Position numbers and translations under genes: made by a program. Below the pieces are notes generated by a model. It searched no databases and was not told the origin of the DNA. It was given only the letters and a program-made list of their open reading frames with translations. From Candidatus Chloroploca mongolica (GTDB taxonomy: Bacteria; Chloroflexota; Chloroflexia; Chloroflexales; Chloroflexaceae): a stretch of DNA of 61,716 nt. The stretch lies in assembly GCF_004762035.2 (NCBI RefSeq), contig NZ_SIJK02000017.1, positions 50,159 through 111,874 on the forward strand, given 5' to 3'. Shown in pieces: positions 1-9,605 of this stretch; positions within the stretch are counted from its first letter, which is position 1, and every line of letters starts with the position of its first letter.

Positions 1-388
1 CGAAGGTGGGCTTCGCATTGCCTAGCCGAGGGCTTGAGCCCCACGGCAGCGGGCGGATATGATCTTTGCAACCGGCTATCGAGCAAGGTATAATCGATCC
101 AGACTGCACATGCAACGCAGGGAGGGTCTGATGCAGTTCACTCCGTCGGGCTGAAGCCCTCGGCTCTGATTGCGAAGCCCGCCTGCGCGGGCTCAACCGG
201 CCACGTACGTGGCCTTGGCCGACGCGAGCCGGGGCGTTCTGGTTGTTGCGAAATGAAGCCGCTTCAGCCCACGAAGGTGGGCTTCGCATTGCCTAGCCGA
301 GGGCTTGAGCCCGGCGGCAGCGGGCGGAGAGCGGAAGGTGGGCTTCGCATTGCCTAGCCGAGGGCTTGAGCCCCACGGCAGCGGGCGG
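1..388. repeat. REP-like intergenic repeat cluster
   Basis: This stretch before the first gene holds no credible gene. A unit of about 55 bases beginning GAAGGTGGGCTTCGCATTGC and ending in GGCAGCGGGCGGA occurs three times, at about 1-57, 272-327 and 334-388, the last two nearly back to back. Between them is a hairpin-forming core (GGGCTGAAGCCCTCGGCT, within 144-165) that recurs at 22153-22174. Related GGGCTTGAGCCC palindromes are typical of interspersed REP or MITE-like elements in large Chloroflexota and cyanobacterial genomes. No function is assigned. Confidence 0.75.
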
Positions 389-479
389 AGAGCGGATGAT
401 GTACTGAAAGACTTTTACGCCCACGGAGATGGCACGCACAACGAGTTCCAACTGGCGTAATAACGAAGGATCGCTGGCT

Positions 480-3400
480 ATGCATCCCATTGACATCGTC
501 GAGCGCGTCAAGACCAACTACCGTAACTACATCAAGACTGCCTTCCCGGTGATCGATGGCGGGCTGCGGGGCCAGATGCACGAGCGGATCGACCAGGCCA
601 ACCTGCTCTGGCGCGGGCCGTACCTCTCGCTGCAGCGGCCCTACCGCCTGGCTGAGCAGTCGCTGGGCGCACAGGCGGCGCATCTCGGGTTACAGCCTTC
701 ACTGCTCACCGCTGGTGAATATGGCGCTGAGAAGGGTGAACGGCATTTGCCCTTTGGCGCGTGGACGCTCTTCAGTCATCAGCAGCAGGCGGTTGAGCAG
801 ATCCTGGCCGGACATAACACTATTGTTGCCAGCGGCACCGGCTCGGGAAAAACCGAGGCTTTCTTTATCCCGATCCTAAACTACTGTCTCCAGCACCCCG
901 GTCCCGGCATCAAGGCGCTCATTCTCTACCCGATGAACGCGCTGGCAAACGACCAGTACGAGCGTTTTACGCGGTACCTGGCCGGCACCGGGGTCACCTT
1001 CGCACGCTACACCGGCGATACGCCTGAGGACGAGAACGATGCCCAGCACAACGATAAAGAATTGCGCCCAGAGCAACTCTGTGCCGAGGCGATCTGGTAT
1101 CGGCGCGACATCCGCGACCCGGCCAGCCTGCCCAATATCCTGATGACCAACTATGCCATGCTCGAATTCTTACTGCTGCGCAAGTATGATCGCGTGCTTT
1201 TCGATCAGCGCCTGCAGTTCCTGGTGCTTGACGAGGTGCATACCTATCACGGCGCACGCGGTATCGAAGTGGCATGTCTGATCCGTCGGCTTAAGGAGCA
1301 CGTCGATAAGCTCGACGGTGCGCTGACATGCATTGGCACCAGCGCCACAATCAAGGGCGAAGAACTGGCACCAGTGGCACGTTTTGCCGGCGAGCTCTTT
1401 GGCGAAACGTTCCAGACCGAGCATATCTGCACCGAGCAGTACCTGCCGGTCGAGCGCGATACCGTTGGCTATATGCCCGCAGCGCCAATCATTGAAGAAG
1501 CCGATATCCAAAAGCTACGCGACCTCTCTGACCTGGATCGAGTCTACGACTTCTGTCTTGACCATATCGCGCCCGACGAATTGGTGATCGCGGCGATGGA
1601 TGCCGTACGCGACCAGGGCGACGATGCGGCGGCTGAGTTCTTGGGACGGATACTGGTCGGTAATGCGCTCTTCCGGGCGATTGAGCAGATCCTGGTCGAG
1701 CCTTGCTCGCTGGACGAAGTGACAACCTTCTTGCAGACCGGGAGCACACCGGCTGAGCAGCGCGACGGACTGCCCCGTGCGCATGCCCAGGGAGGTTTGC
1801 GCGCTGGCTGCGACGAGCTCTACCTACGACGCGAGGTTGAGGCCTACCTGTTGCTGGGTGCCAAGGCACGCACCAATGGACAACCGCTCATCCGGCCCAA
1901 GGTGCATATTTTCTGGCGTGGCTTGCAGGGCTTCTACCGCTGTACCAACCACAGCTGTGGAACCCTCTATACCGAGTATATTGATCGCTGCGAGCGGTGC
2001 CAGGCGCGCTGCCTACCGGTCGAGGTCTGCCGCAACTGCGGCCAGGACTTCTACCGTGCCTATGCTGATGACCCGGACCTCGATCTGGAGCCGCTGATTG
2101 CCAAAACAAAGCGTGATCGTCAACGCGCTGAGCGTTTGCCGAACACCTTTCTGCTTGCCGATGAGTCGCGTGGCAACGATTTTCCGATCCACTTCACCTA
2201 TCGACTCTACGACAATAGCGAGACGAGTGACGAGGAGAGTGAGGAGGGCAGCGCTGAGCGTCACAGCCAGGAGGTGGACGTACAATATTGCCCAGGCTGC
2301 GGCAAACTCTATCGCGGCAAAGCGACGCGTTGTGACTGCGTCGGAAGCGCCGATCCAGCGCTCCAGCTTGCCGCCCCCAACGTCTACCTGGGCAAGATCT
2401 TCAAATGTCCAGCCTGCGAAGGCACCTACGGCGGTGGTGCCGAGGTGGTCACCCCGCTCCGCTCAGCCACCATGGTCAGCATCAACATTCTGGTCGAAAG
2501 CATCTTCCAGCACCTGATGCCGCAACAGCGCCGACTGCTCGTCTTCAGCGACAACCGCCAGGACACCGCCTTCCAAGCCGCCTACCTGAACCACAAGCAC
2601 GGCCAATTCATTGGCCGCCAACTGATTTATCAAGTGTTGCAACAGGAGCGTGGCGCGGGCGCTGGGCCGGTCAGCTTCGACCGGCTACGGGAGTTGCTCT
2701 ATAAGCAGCGCATGCAGTATGCGATCTATGCCTCGAAGGCAACCCGCGAGGAGGACGGGCGTGTGAGCTATCTCATGCGTGCCCCCCAAAACCCAGATGA
2801 TGTGGCGGCCGAGTATCGTGAGATCCAGATGCTGATGCTGAGCGAGATCGCCAAACCCGGCTCGCGGCGGGTCAGTCTGGAGGGAATTGGTCTGCTTGGG
2901 GTTCAATACTACCAGGCTGAGCAAACCTTACGCGAAGTTGCCGAGCGTGCCGGAGCGCTCCAGAGCAAGTGGCGACTCACTGGCGACGAGCTCTATCATG
3001 TGCTGGCAACGCTGCTGAATGAGATGCGGCTAAAGCGGGCATTGTCCCACCCGATGCTGTTGCGCCCGCTCGAGAAGGGTCAGGAGCATCTGTTTGGCCG
3101 GGCCAGCCTGCCGGTTGGCTTCACCCTGACCCGCTCGAAGGTTCCTGCTCTACCGTACCGCACCCTGGGCTTTACCTCGATCTCCGGTGGCCAGACCTCA
3201 CTGATGAACTTTGTCGGTAAGCTGGTGGGGCCAGAGAAGGCGCCACAGGCGCTCATGGATCTCACAACCTTTCTCCACGATGAAGGCTTCCTGGTGCAGG
3301 TTGATATTGGCGACGGCAAGGCATCGATCCGGGCCAGCATGGTCAACCACGCCCGGATCATGCTGACCATGCCTGACGATCTCTACCGCTGCAACCGCTG

Positions 3401-6389
3401 TAACACCGTGACCAGTCACAACGTGCGCAACATGTGTGCCCGCTGGCGCTGTGAAGGCCGGCTAGAGCTATTCCAACCCGACCCACAGGCCAACTACTAC
3501 GTTGACACCTACATGTTCCGCGAACCCTTCCGCATGGTCTCTGAGGAGCACTCGGCCCAGTTGCCAGGCTCACGACGCATGGAGGTCGAGCGCGGCTTCA
3601 AGCAGGGCGAGGTCGATGTGCTGGTCTGCACGCCGACGATGGAGATGGGGGTTGACATCGGCGACCTGCCCAGCGTCTTTATGCGTAACATCCCACCAGG
3701 GCCAGCGAACTACGCCCAGCGCAGCGGCCGGGCCGGGCGCAAAGAGCGTGTCGCGCTGATCAACGCCTTTGCGCTCGACCGGGCGCATGACACCTACTTC
3801 TTCGACCGACCGACTGATATGATCGCTGGAGCAGTCGATCCGCCGGACTTCACCATCGAGAACGAGCGCATCCTCCGTCGGCAGATCAACGCGCTGATCC
3901 TGGAGAAATTAGATTTCCAGTTCAAACGGAAGCTTGGTGAGCACTTTCCAGAGGACGAGACGAGCGCATTTGCGCTGCCCGAGGTTGAGCAGGAAGTACA
4001 ATTTCGGCGCGCCACGATCGTCGATGCCATTCTGAAGGCGTTCAACAAAGATCGCCACGAGCCAGGCAAGCAGCAGGCGCTGGCCTGGTTACACGAAGCG
4101 GAGGTGCGCCGGATCGTCGATGGCTTCTATGCCAACCTGCTGGCGACCTTCCAGCCCTGGTTGACCGAGCGCGAAGCAATCTTTCAGGAAGTTGTCGCCG
4201 TAAACACCGAGAAGGTTCGCGAGGGACGGCGCAACCCGCGACTGGCGGCACAGCTAAGCGAGCGGGAGCAGCATCTCTACAAGCTGCTCGACCAGACCGA
4301 TGGGCGCTACCCGCTCTCCTATCTGTCTGACCAGGGCTTCCTCCCCTCGTACGCCTTCCCTGCCGATGCGGCGCGCCTGATCGCGAAGGACGAAGTCAAG
4401 CGCCCGGTGATGCGCAGCCTGGATGTTGCGCTGACCGAGTATGCGCCGGGCAACAAGATCTACATGGACAAGCGCAAGTACCAGGTGATCGGCCTGGACT
4501 TTCACCGCTCGCCAACACCTGACCTGGGCTTGAGCTACAAGCGCTGTGAAACCTGTGACTACGTGACGTTCGAGCTCGGCGCAACCCACTGCCCGCACTG
4601 CAAAGAGATGCTCAGTCCACAGAGCAACAACCTCCTCTTCGCGGCATCGTTTGTTGCTGAGCGTGCCGAGGCGATCGGATCGGACGAGGAATACCGCGAG
4701 CGTGCGTTCTATGGCGGGCGCACCTTTCTCCTAGAGATGACGCCGGATCATGAGACACGGGCGATCGCTGGCGCGGCACTAACCTACGCCCGCCAGGGAG
4801 AACTCCTGGCGCTCAACACCGGTCTCGCGCGCGAGGATGGCCAGGGGTTCATGATCTGCCGCTCCTGCGGCTACTGGCATGCGCCAACCAACAAGAATCC
4901 CTTCGAGGAGCACAAACTGCTCCACAATCGCCGACAAGTCTGTGGAGGGAACGGACAGTACTTTCATCTGGGGCATCGCTTCCGTACCGACGTACTTATC
5001 CTGCGCTTCGAGGGTATACCGGAACACTCAGAGGAGCTGTACGCCAGCCTCAAAGCAGCGATCATCGAGGCTGCCAACTCAGTCGTGCAGGCCGAGGAAG
5101 GCGAGATCGCTGGCTTCACGCGCACGATCCTTGCAAACGGTCAGCTGCGCCAGGACCTGGTGATCTACGACAATGTGCCCGGTGGGGCGGGCTATGTGCG
5201 CAAGGTGGCGACAAGTTTCGGCGAGGTACTGGGCGTCGCACGGGCCCTCCTCGATGGATGCCAGTGCGAGAAATCGTGCTACAAATGTCTGCGCTCCTAT
5301 CGCAACCAGTTCGAGCACAAGCTGCTCGACAAGCGGCTGATCAGCGGCTACCTCGATCACCTGATCGCGATCAACAGCCCGCAGGAACGGATCCGCCTCG
5401 CCGCATTCGGCCAGGGTGCGCAGCGCTACTGTGGGACGAACGCATCACGCTGGCTGCAGCGGATGTTGCGCAGCAGCGGCGGCGACCTCTCCGCCATCTG
5501 TGGGCGGGTCACGGCCGAGGAGGTGCTTCAAGCCACTGCGTGGGTGACCTTCCTGTGCACCTACGCCACCGAAAACCCTGAGCGGATCGTGCAGCTTGGA
5601 CTCGTCGCTGTCCCTCAGTTGGACGAACTGAATGAAGCGAACTTCATGGCCGTCAAGGCGCTGATGGATCTGCTCAACGCCGGGGTCAAACTGATTGCGA
5701 TCGAACCGGCGGCGTCCGGCACCTGGAACCTTGTTGCCCATGGGGGCGACGCAGTGGGGATCGCGCTCGCAAGCCTGGAAGCATTGCCTGACCTATCCCC
5801 GCACTTCAACCACCAGCACCTCGTCTACCACAACGAGCCGACCGTTATCGAAGCTGCGGCGCAGTTTGTCCGCTCACGTCTTCAGACCGGCACACCAATC
5901 ACGCTGGAAACACTGCAAGCGCCGAAAGCGGATGGCTATCGCGTTCGTGAGATCGCCGACGGCGAGGCTGGCGTCACGTACGAACAGATCTTTGGCGCAT
6001 ACCTCGCCGACGTGACCTGGCTGCGCATTATCGATCCATATATTCGTCAGGCGTACCAGATACGCAATCTCGCTACACTCTTGCGCGAGGTAGCTGTCCC
6101 CAGCGGGTGTAGGGTGGAACTGGTCACCATGTACGATGAGAACGGGCAGTACAGCTACTCTGGCGAAGCCGAGGTACGGCAGCGGCTTGACGACCTCAAA
6201 CGGAAGCTAGCCACACGCGGTGTCACCCTAACCTACACCTTTGACCCAACGCTCCACGATCGCCAGATCGAAACCGCTGACTGGCGGATCGTGCTTGGTC
6301 GTGGCCTCGATATCTTCCATCCACCCGAACCAAGCCAGAGCCAGCGCCGAGCGAAGCAGTGTCGGGTGATTTATCTGCGTAAGGGGTGA
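480..6389 (+). CDS. DUF1998-family DExH helicase with C-terminal PLD/MIT_C-like domain
   Basis: A 1969-residue superfamily 2 helicase, probably an ATP-dependent nucleic-acid translocase in antiphage defence. Visible motifs: Walker A GTGSGKTE near residue 120, DEVH near 250, the SGRAGR arginine-finger motif near 1080, several Cys-pair zinc ribbons in the middle, and the DUF1998 cysteine cluster (CQCEKSCYKC) near 1595. The last ~130 residues carry DPYIRQAYQIRNL and LHDRQIE...LGRGLDIF, which resemble MIT_C/phospholipase-D-like domains. DUF1998 helicases are known from DISARM (DrmA/DrmB) and MrfA repair proteins, but no methyltransferase lies nearby, so canonical DISARM is not supported. ATG 480 is preferred because AAGGA sits 9 bases upstream; an in-frame ATG at 429 has no properly spaced site. 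The stop overlaps the next gene's GTG, so the two are co-translated. Confidence 0.85.
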   Translation: MHPIDIVERVKTNYRNYIKTAFPVIDGGLRGQMHERIDQANLLWRGPYLSLQRPYRLAEQSLGAQAAHLGLQPSLLTAGEYGAEKGERHLPFGAWTLFSHQQQAVEQILAGHNTIVASGTGSGKTEAFFIPILNYCLQHPGPGIKALILYPMNALANDQYERFTRYLAGTGVTFARYTGDTPEDENDAQHNDKELRPEQLCAEAIWYRRDIRDPASLPNILMTNYAMLEFLLLRKYDRVLFDQRLQFLVLDEVHTYHGARGIEVACLIRRLKEHVDKLDGALTCIGTSATIKGEELAPVARFAGELFGETFQTEHICTEQYLPVERDTVGYMPAAPIIEEADIQKLRDLSDLDRVYDFCLDHIAPDELVIAAMDAVRDQGDDAAAEFLGRILVGNALFRAIEQILVEPCSLDEVTTFLQTGSTPAEQRDGLPRAHAQGGLRAGCDELYLRREVEAYLLLGAKARTNGQPLIRPKVHIFWRGLQGFYRCTNHSCGTLYTEYIDRCERCQARCLPVEVCRNCGQDFYRAYADDPDLDLEPLIAKTKRDRQRAERLPNTFLLADESRGNDFPIHFTYRLYDNSETSDEESEEGSAERHSQEVDVQYCPGCGKLYRGKATRCDCVGSADPALQLAAPNVYLGKIFKCPACEGTYGGGAEVVTPLRSATMVSINILVESIFQHLMPQQRRLLVFSDNRQDTAFQAAYLNHKHGQFIGRQLIYQVLQQERGAGAGPVSFDRLRELLYKQRMQYAIYASKATREEDGRVSYLMRAPQNPDDVAAEYREIQMLMLSEIAKPGSRRVSLEGIGLLGVQYYQAEQTLREVAERAGALQSKWRLTGDELYHVLATLLNEMRLKRALSHPMLLRPLEKGQEHLFGRASLPVGFTLTRSKVPALPYRTLGFTSISGGQTSLMNFVGKLVGPEKAPQALMDLTTFLHDEGFLVQVDIGDGKASIRASMVNHARIMLTMPDDLYRCNRCNTVTSHNVRNMCARWRCEGRLELFQPDPQANYYVDTYMFREPFRMVSEEHSAQLPGSRRMEVERGFKQGEVDVLVCTPTMEMGVDIGDLPSVFMRNIPPGPANYAQRSGRAGRKERVALINAFALDRAHDTYFFDRPTDMIAGAVDPPDFTIENERILRRQINALILEKLDFQFKRKLGEHFPEDETSAFALPEVEQEVQFRRATIVDAILKAFNKDRHEPGKQQALAWLHEAEVRRIVDGFYANLLATFQPWLTEREAIFQEVVAVNTEKVREGRRNPRLAAQLSEREQHLYKLLDQTDGRYPLSYLSDQGFLPSYAFPADAARLIAKDEVKRPVMRSLDVALTEYAPGNKIYMDKRKYQVIGLDFHRSPTPDLGLSYKRCETCDYVTFELGATHCPHCKEMLSPQSNNLLFAASFVAERAEAIGSDEEYRERAFYGGRTFLLEMTPDHETRAIAGAALTYARQGELLALNTGLAREDGQGFMICRSCGYWHAPTNKNPFEEHKLLHNRRQVCGGNGQYFHLGHRFRTDVLILRFEGIPEHSEELYASLKAAIIEAANSVVQAEEGEIAGFTRTILANGQLRQDLVIYDNVPGGAGYVRKVATSFGEVLGVARALLDGCQCEKSCYKCLRSYRNQFEHKLLDKRLISGYLDHLIAINSPQERIRLAAFGQGAQRYCGTNASRWLQRMLRSSGGDLSAICGRVTAEEVLQATAWVTFLCTYATENPERIVQLGLVAVPQLDELNEANFMAVKALMDLLNAGVKLIAIEPAASGTWNLVAHGGDAVGIALASLEALPDLSPHFNHQHLVYHNEPTVIEAAAQFVRSRLQTGTPITLETLQAPKADGYRVREIADGEAGVTYEQIFGAYLADVTWLRIIDPYIRQAYQIRNLATLLREVAVPSGCRVELVTMYDENGQYSYSGEAEVRQRLDDLKRKLATRGVTLTYTFDPTLHDRQIETADWRIVLGRGLDIFHPPEPSQSQRRAKQCRVIYLRKG

Positions 6390-8341
6390 ACGATCAGGCC
6401 ATGGGTGAGGATTACAAGACCCTCCAGGATTGGCTGGAACGCTATGATGTATCGGAGCTCCACAACGAAGATGATGTGGAGACGAAATTCGTCTTGCCAC
6501 TATTTCGGATGCTTGGCTACCACGAAAGCCACCGGCGTGGAAAGTACCCGGTTGAGCTATATGCAGGTCGTAAGGGCCGCAAACACGAGGTTGACCAGGT
6601 CTACTTTGCAGAGGCGGATGCACATCGACAGACTGCTGGGGCTGCACTGGTTATTGTCGAGGCGAAGCGAGCCGATGAGATAAATCTCGAAGAGGCAATT
6701 GCACAAGCCCAATCCTATGGCGAACGGCTTCGTCCACTGCTGCTGGTAATTACGAACGGACTGCGTTTAATCGTCTATCGCCGGCGTCGTTTTGATTCTG
6801 ATGAAGAGGTCTTTGACCTGCTGCATCAGGATTTCGCGACAGCAGATGGTGCGCAGCGGCTGACCGAACTTCTTCGTTTCGACGTAGTCCTTGCCCAGCA
6901 CCAGCAATTGAACGACCTATCCCACGAGCGCTATATCAGGCTTGAGCAAGCGCTGCGTGCTTATCCCGATATCCAGGGTATCCTTGCGCAGGGCGACTTT
7001 CCCGAGGCGGAGGCATGGGAAGGCGCAGCACTACGGATTAGGCGCCCGAAGGCTCAGATCGAGGGCGAGTTACCGATGTGTCTTGGCGGCGGCTCGTGTG
7101 AGATTACCTTCAGCCATATCCTGCGGCGTGGTCTGCGAATTCAGCTTGATCACGCCGCGATCCTGAGCATGCTCATGGTCGGCATCGGATCCGCACCTGC
7201 CTGGGATACTCGCCACTTCATCGAGCGTGAGACAGAAGAGACATATCTGGTTCGTCTGGCAAATACTGAGACGCGGCTTTCGGATCAGGAAGCACAGGAT
7301 CTTTGCTCCTGCATCGACCGTTTCGCTGGAGCATATCGCGCTGCCATGATGCAGGCGGAAGACATCCTCGAGTCCTGGACGTTCCCGATAGCCAGTTGCG
7401 AGGGTGATCCTGCCTTCTACCTGACCTCGGTCCACGTGCCATTCTGGAAACAAGTGCGTCAATTCGCGGACGATCATGATTGGCGCCGTGAGGGAAGGAA
7501 TCCCGAGTGGAGCCGGTTCGAGTTCTGGATGCCTGGATTTCGCCTCGGTCACGAGCGCGGCGATCATGCCTGGATCGGCGCAATAGGCACCCTCGGCTTT
7601 GGCTCCCCTGTCGGGTTCGAGTTAAAGCACCTTGTCTACGTGCTGCCTGACGGTCGACCGCTTCCCTCATTGGACACTCAGGAGATAGATTGGCAACAGA
7701 ACATCGGCCCAAATGGTCAATGGAGCGTTCAGTATACCGATAACTGGCTAACCGAGCAGTTGCTCCCTGAAGTCGCGCAACGATGCCGCACGCAGGGCGA
7801 GCAGCCATTGGGAAGGTGCGTACGAAGCCCCATCCGTCACCCCCTAAATAAGCATGCCTATCCTCCCCAAGGAACGCTTGACAACACACGTCAGCTAGTG
7901 GCCTACATTGAGGACATTCAGCGCTGGCTAACCCGTTACTCTGCCCGGACGCTCCAAGCCGCTGTCGTAAGGGCACCCTTTAGAATGCTATTGGACCTTG
8001 GACGAAATGCCGATCATTCGCACCTGGATCTCCACTATGTCACGAGCAATATGGCGAGCATCACGCCCGACTCTCACACTGCTGCACAAATCGGTGATCC
8101 CAACGTGCGATTGAATGACTACTTTCGCAGAGGCGAGATGATCGCCGACGACCTCGACCAGGTGCCTACAGTCTCACCGCGCCTACTCGACCGGGCAATG
8201 CGCTCCTTCTCTGCGCTTTTAGATGATGCAGAGATGAATGTGCCGCAGTCCAGCTTGAACAATGCCTGGAAAATGCTCAAACCGCTCTGGAAGCTGGCTC
8301 AGTTTGAGCAACGGCATGTGTGGCCGCTTCTGGAAAGGTAA
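6386..8341 (+). CDS. HsdR_N-type (PD-(D/E)xK) nuclease-domain protein
   Basis: A 651-residue protein starting at a GTG inside the helicase stop (GTGA overlap), so it belongs to the same operon. The N-terminus matches the type I restriction HsdR N-terminal fold: E32 in VETKF, D70 in VDQVYF, and E92-x-K94 in VEAKR form a complete PD-(D/E)xK set. An ATG at 6401 is an alternative start. The remaining ~500 residues have no helicase motif and no family I recognise. Because the partner supplies the motor, a split nuclease-plus-helicase restriction-like system is a reasonable inference. No specificity subunit or methylase is adjacent. Confidence 0.8.
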   Translation: MNDQAMGEDYKTLQDWLERYDVSELHNEDDVETKFVLPLFRMLGYHESHRRGKYPVELYAGRKGRKHEVDQVYFAEADAHRQTAGAALVIVEAKRADEINLEEAIAQAQSYGERLRPLLLVITNGLRLIVYRRRRFDSDEEVFDLLHQDFATADGAQRLTELLRFDVVLAQHQQLNDLSHERYIRLEQALRAYPDIQGILAQGDFPEAEAWEGAALRIRRPKAQIEGELPMCLGGGSCEITFSHILRRGLRIQLDHAAILSMLMVGIGSAPAWDTRHFIERETEETYLVRLANTETRLSDQEAQDLCSCIDRFAGAYRAAMMQAEDILESWTFPIASCEGDPAFYLTSVHVPFWKQVRQFADDHDWRREGRNPEWSRFEFWMPGFRLGHERGDHAWIGAIGTLGFGSPVGFELKHLVYVLPDGRPLPSLDTQEIDWQQNIGPNGQWSVQYTDNWLTEQLLPEVAQRCRTQGEQPLGRCVRSPIRHPLNKHAYPPQGTLDNTRQLVAYIEDIQRWLTRYSARTLQAAVVRAPFRMLLDLGRNADHSHLDLHYVTSNMASITPDSHTAAQIGDPNVRLNDYFRRGEMIADDLDQVPTVSPRLLDRAMRSFSALLDDAEMNVPQSSLNNAWKMLKPLWKLAQFEQRHVWPLLER

Positions 8342-8418
8342 AGGCAAGTCACTTTGCAACTAAGCAGATTTACCTCAAATTTGAGCCGCTGCTTGGCTGC
8401 TCCTATACAAGCTCTACA

Positions 8419-8922
8419 TCAATGTCCCAATTGATGCATGTCCTTCAGAAACTGCTTCAGCGTTTGCAGCCGAGCATAAACCGTATCCGCATCGTTGCGC
8501 TCAACCTGGAGTACGAAGTATGAGCCGCGCCGCTCATCGAAGTGCGGATAGCGCAGATTGTTGTGCAAGGCGCCGAACTTGATTCCGCCAAGCACATGAT
8601 CCTGCATCTGCAGCCGTACCTGTTCACGCAGTTCGGTATTGCTACAGACGATCTCCCGCAGAAACGCCAGGAGATCATCAAGGTTGTGCGTCAGCGTGCG
8701 CTGGCGGAAGTACTCAGTGTTTGGGTTGACCAGGCCGAAGATGGTGCTCCGCACGTACTTCTCCATCGCCTGAACCAGGAAGGAGATCCCGTGACGGTAC
8801 TGCCCCTGGCGGATCAGCAGCAGGCCAACCTGCTCGTCTTCCTGAGCCAGAACAAGGTATTCCGCAGCAACATCGCTCAGGCGATGCTCACGACGACCAA
8901 GAGAGATGTGGGGGTCAGCCAT
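8419..8922 (-). CDS. HEPN-like domain protein
   Basis: A 167-residue helical protein convergent to the nuclease gene, 77 bases away. The segment LLIRQGQYRHGISFLVQAMEKYVR has the look of HEPN-type four-helix proteins, and FRQRTLTHN offers a possible Rx4-6H RNase motif (R-x5-H), so RNase activity is possible but unproven. The start at 8922 (MADPHIS) is chosen because AGG lies six bases upstream; the frame stays open to 9018 but that extension has no plausible signal. A terminator for the opposite-element genes sits just upstream at about 9017-9054. HEPN proteins act in toxin-antitoxin and defence loci. The family call is moderate. Confidence 0.55.
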   Translation of the reverse strand: MADPHISLGRREHRLSDVAAEYLVLAQEDEQVGLLLIRQGQYRHGISFLVQAMEKYVRSTIFGLVNPNTEYFRQRTLTHNLDDLLAFLREIVCSNTELREQVRLQMQDHVLGGIKFGALHNNLRYPHFDERRGSYFVLQVERNDADTVYARLQTLKQFLKDMHQLGH

Positions 8923-9014
8923 AGCGCACCTGGCTTTCTGGTTGGGTTTGTACATAAACGAACACATGTCCTGTAGTATACCAGCAAGCCCGCCGTGTGA
9001 CCAGTCGGTGACCA

Positions 9015-9054
9015 ACAAAAAACGACGCGGTGGCCGGGTGGCCGCCGCGTCGTT
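9015..9054 (-). terminator. Rho-independent terminator, minus strand
   Basis: A 15-bp stem (arms 9021-9035 and 9040-9054, one G:U-type mismatch) with a GGGT/ACCC loop is followed on the minus strand by a run of six T (A-run at 9017-9022 on the plus strand). It would end minus-strand transcription coming from radC and isolate the HEPN-like gene downstream. Confidence 0.75.
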
Positions 9055-9166
9055 GGATTGCTTGTCGGTGAGTTGGATCTTCTACAACGTCCGCAGAGAA
9101 TCGCCCCAGGTGGGCAAAAACTGGCTGAGATCGGCACGTTTGGGCAGAGATGAGGTCATCGAGGCC

Positions 9167-9300
9167 GATCCCGTCTCACGGAACGTGCGAATACGGCGAT
9201 CCCGTCTCACGGAACGTGCGAATACGGCGATCCCGTCTCACGGAACGTGCGAATACGGAGATCCCGTCTCACGTAACTCGCGAATACGGAGATTCCGCGC
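9167..9300. repeat. 31-bp tandem repeat, about 4.3 copies
   Basis: Units start at 9167, 9198, 9229, 9260 and (partial) 9291 with exact 31-base spacing. The unit begins GATCCCGTCTCACGGAACGT and ends GCGAATACGG. Units 1-3 are near identical and unit 4 has a few substitutions. The spacing leaves no spacers, so it is not a CRISPR. Because 31 is not a multiple of three, each copy shifts frame, so it is not a peptide repeat. The stretch 8923-9442 otherwise contains only the terminator. Confidence 0.9.
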
Positions 9301-9442
9301 TGCCCTTGGCGATCACGTCGGTGACCGCGTGGCTCAGTTCCTGCGCTGCGGCATGGCGTTGCAATGCGCCAAAACCGAAGCTCGGTTTGCGCACGTTCTG
9401 TGTGATGCGCTTCCATTCCGGAGTTACGCGCGACCCGACAGT

Positions 9443-9501
9443 TTAGAAGCCAAAGCCTTTGTCGCGCATGGAAAGCCACCGACCCTTGCCCAGAATCAAG
9501 T
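9443..9501 (-). CDS. radC 3' exon, separated by the group II intron
   Basis: Fifty-nine bases of coding sequence downstream of the intron. Joined to C11914, the last base of the 5' exon, it completes a split His codon (C|AC) and reads HLILGKGRWLSMRDKGFGF then TAA, which matches the conserved RadC C-terminus. This is direct evidence that 9502-11913 is an intron and that the gene can be restored by splicing. The spliced gene is 690 bases, 229 residues. Confidence 0.88.
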
Positions 9502-9564
9502 GTAGAGTAGGCGCAGGGCGCGTTGCCCACGTTTCCGTGAGTACGTTTCCCCACGCCCCTCTCC

Positions 9565-9598
9565 GAACCGGACGTGCGCCTTTCAACGCATCCGGCTC
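9565..9598 (-). ncRNA. Group II intron domain V
   Basis: The 34-nt catalytic hairpin reads GAGCCGGATGCG, TTGAAA, then GGCGCACGTCCGGTTC on the minus strand. The GAGCC/GGTTC terminal pairing and the GAAA-type tetraloop region match the group II consensus. It lies just after the maturase stop, as expected. Confidence 0.9.
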
Positions 9599-9605
9599 TC
9601 CAGTC

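Noticed and set aside
480-8341. Canonical DISARM locus
   Set aside because: No methyltransferase or separate DrmA/DrmB/DrmC genes; one helicase carries the DUF1998 part.
9167-9300. CRISPR array
   Set aside because: Repeats abut without spacers and there are no cas genes.
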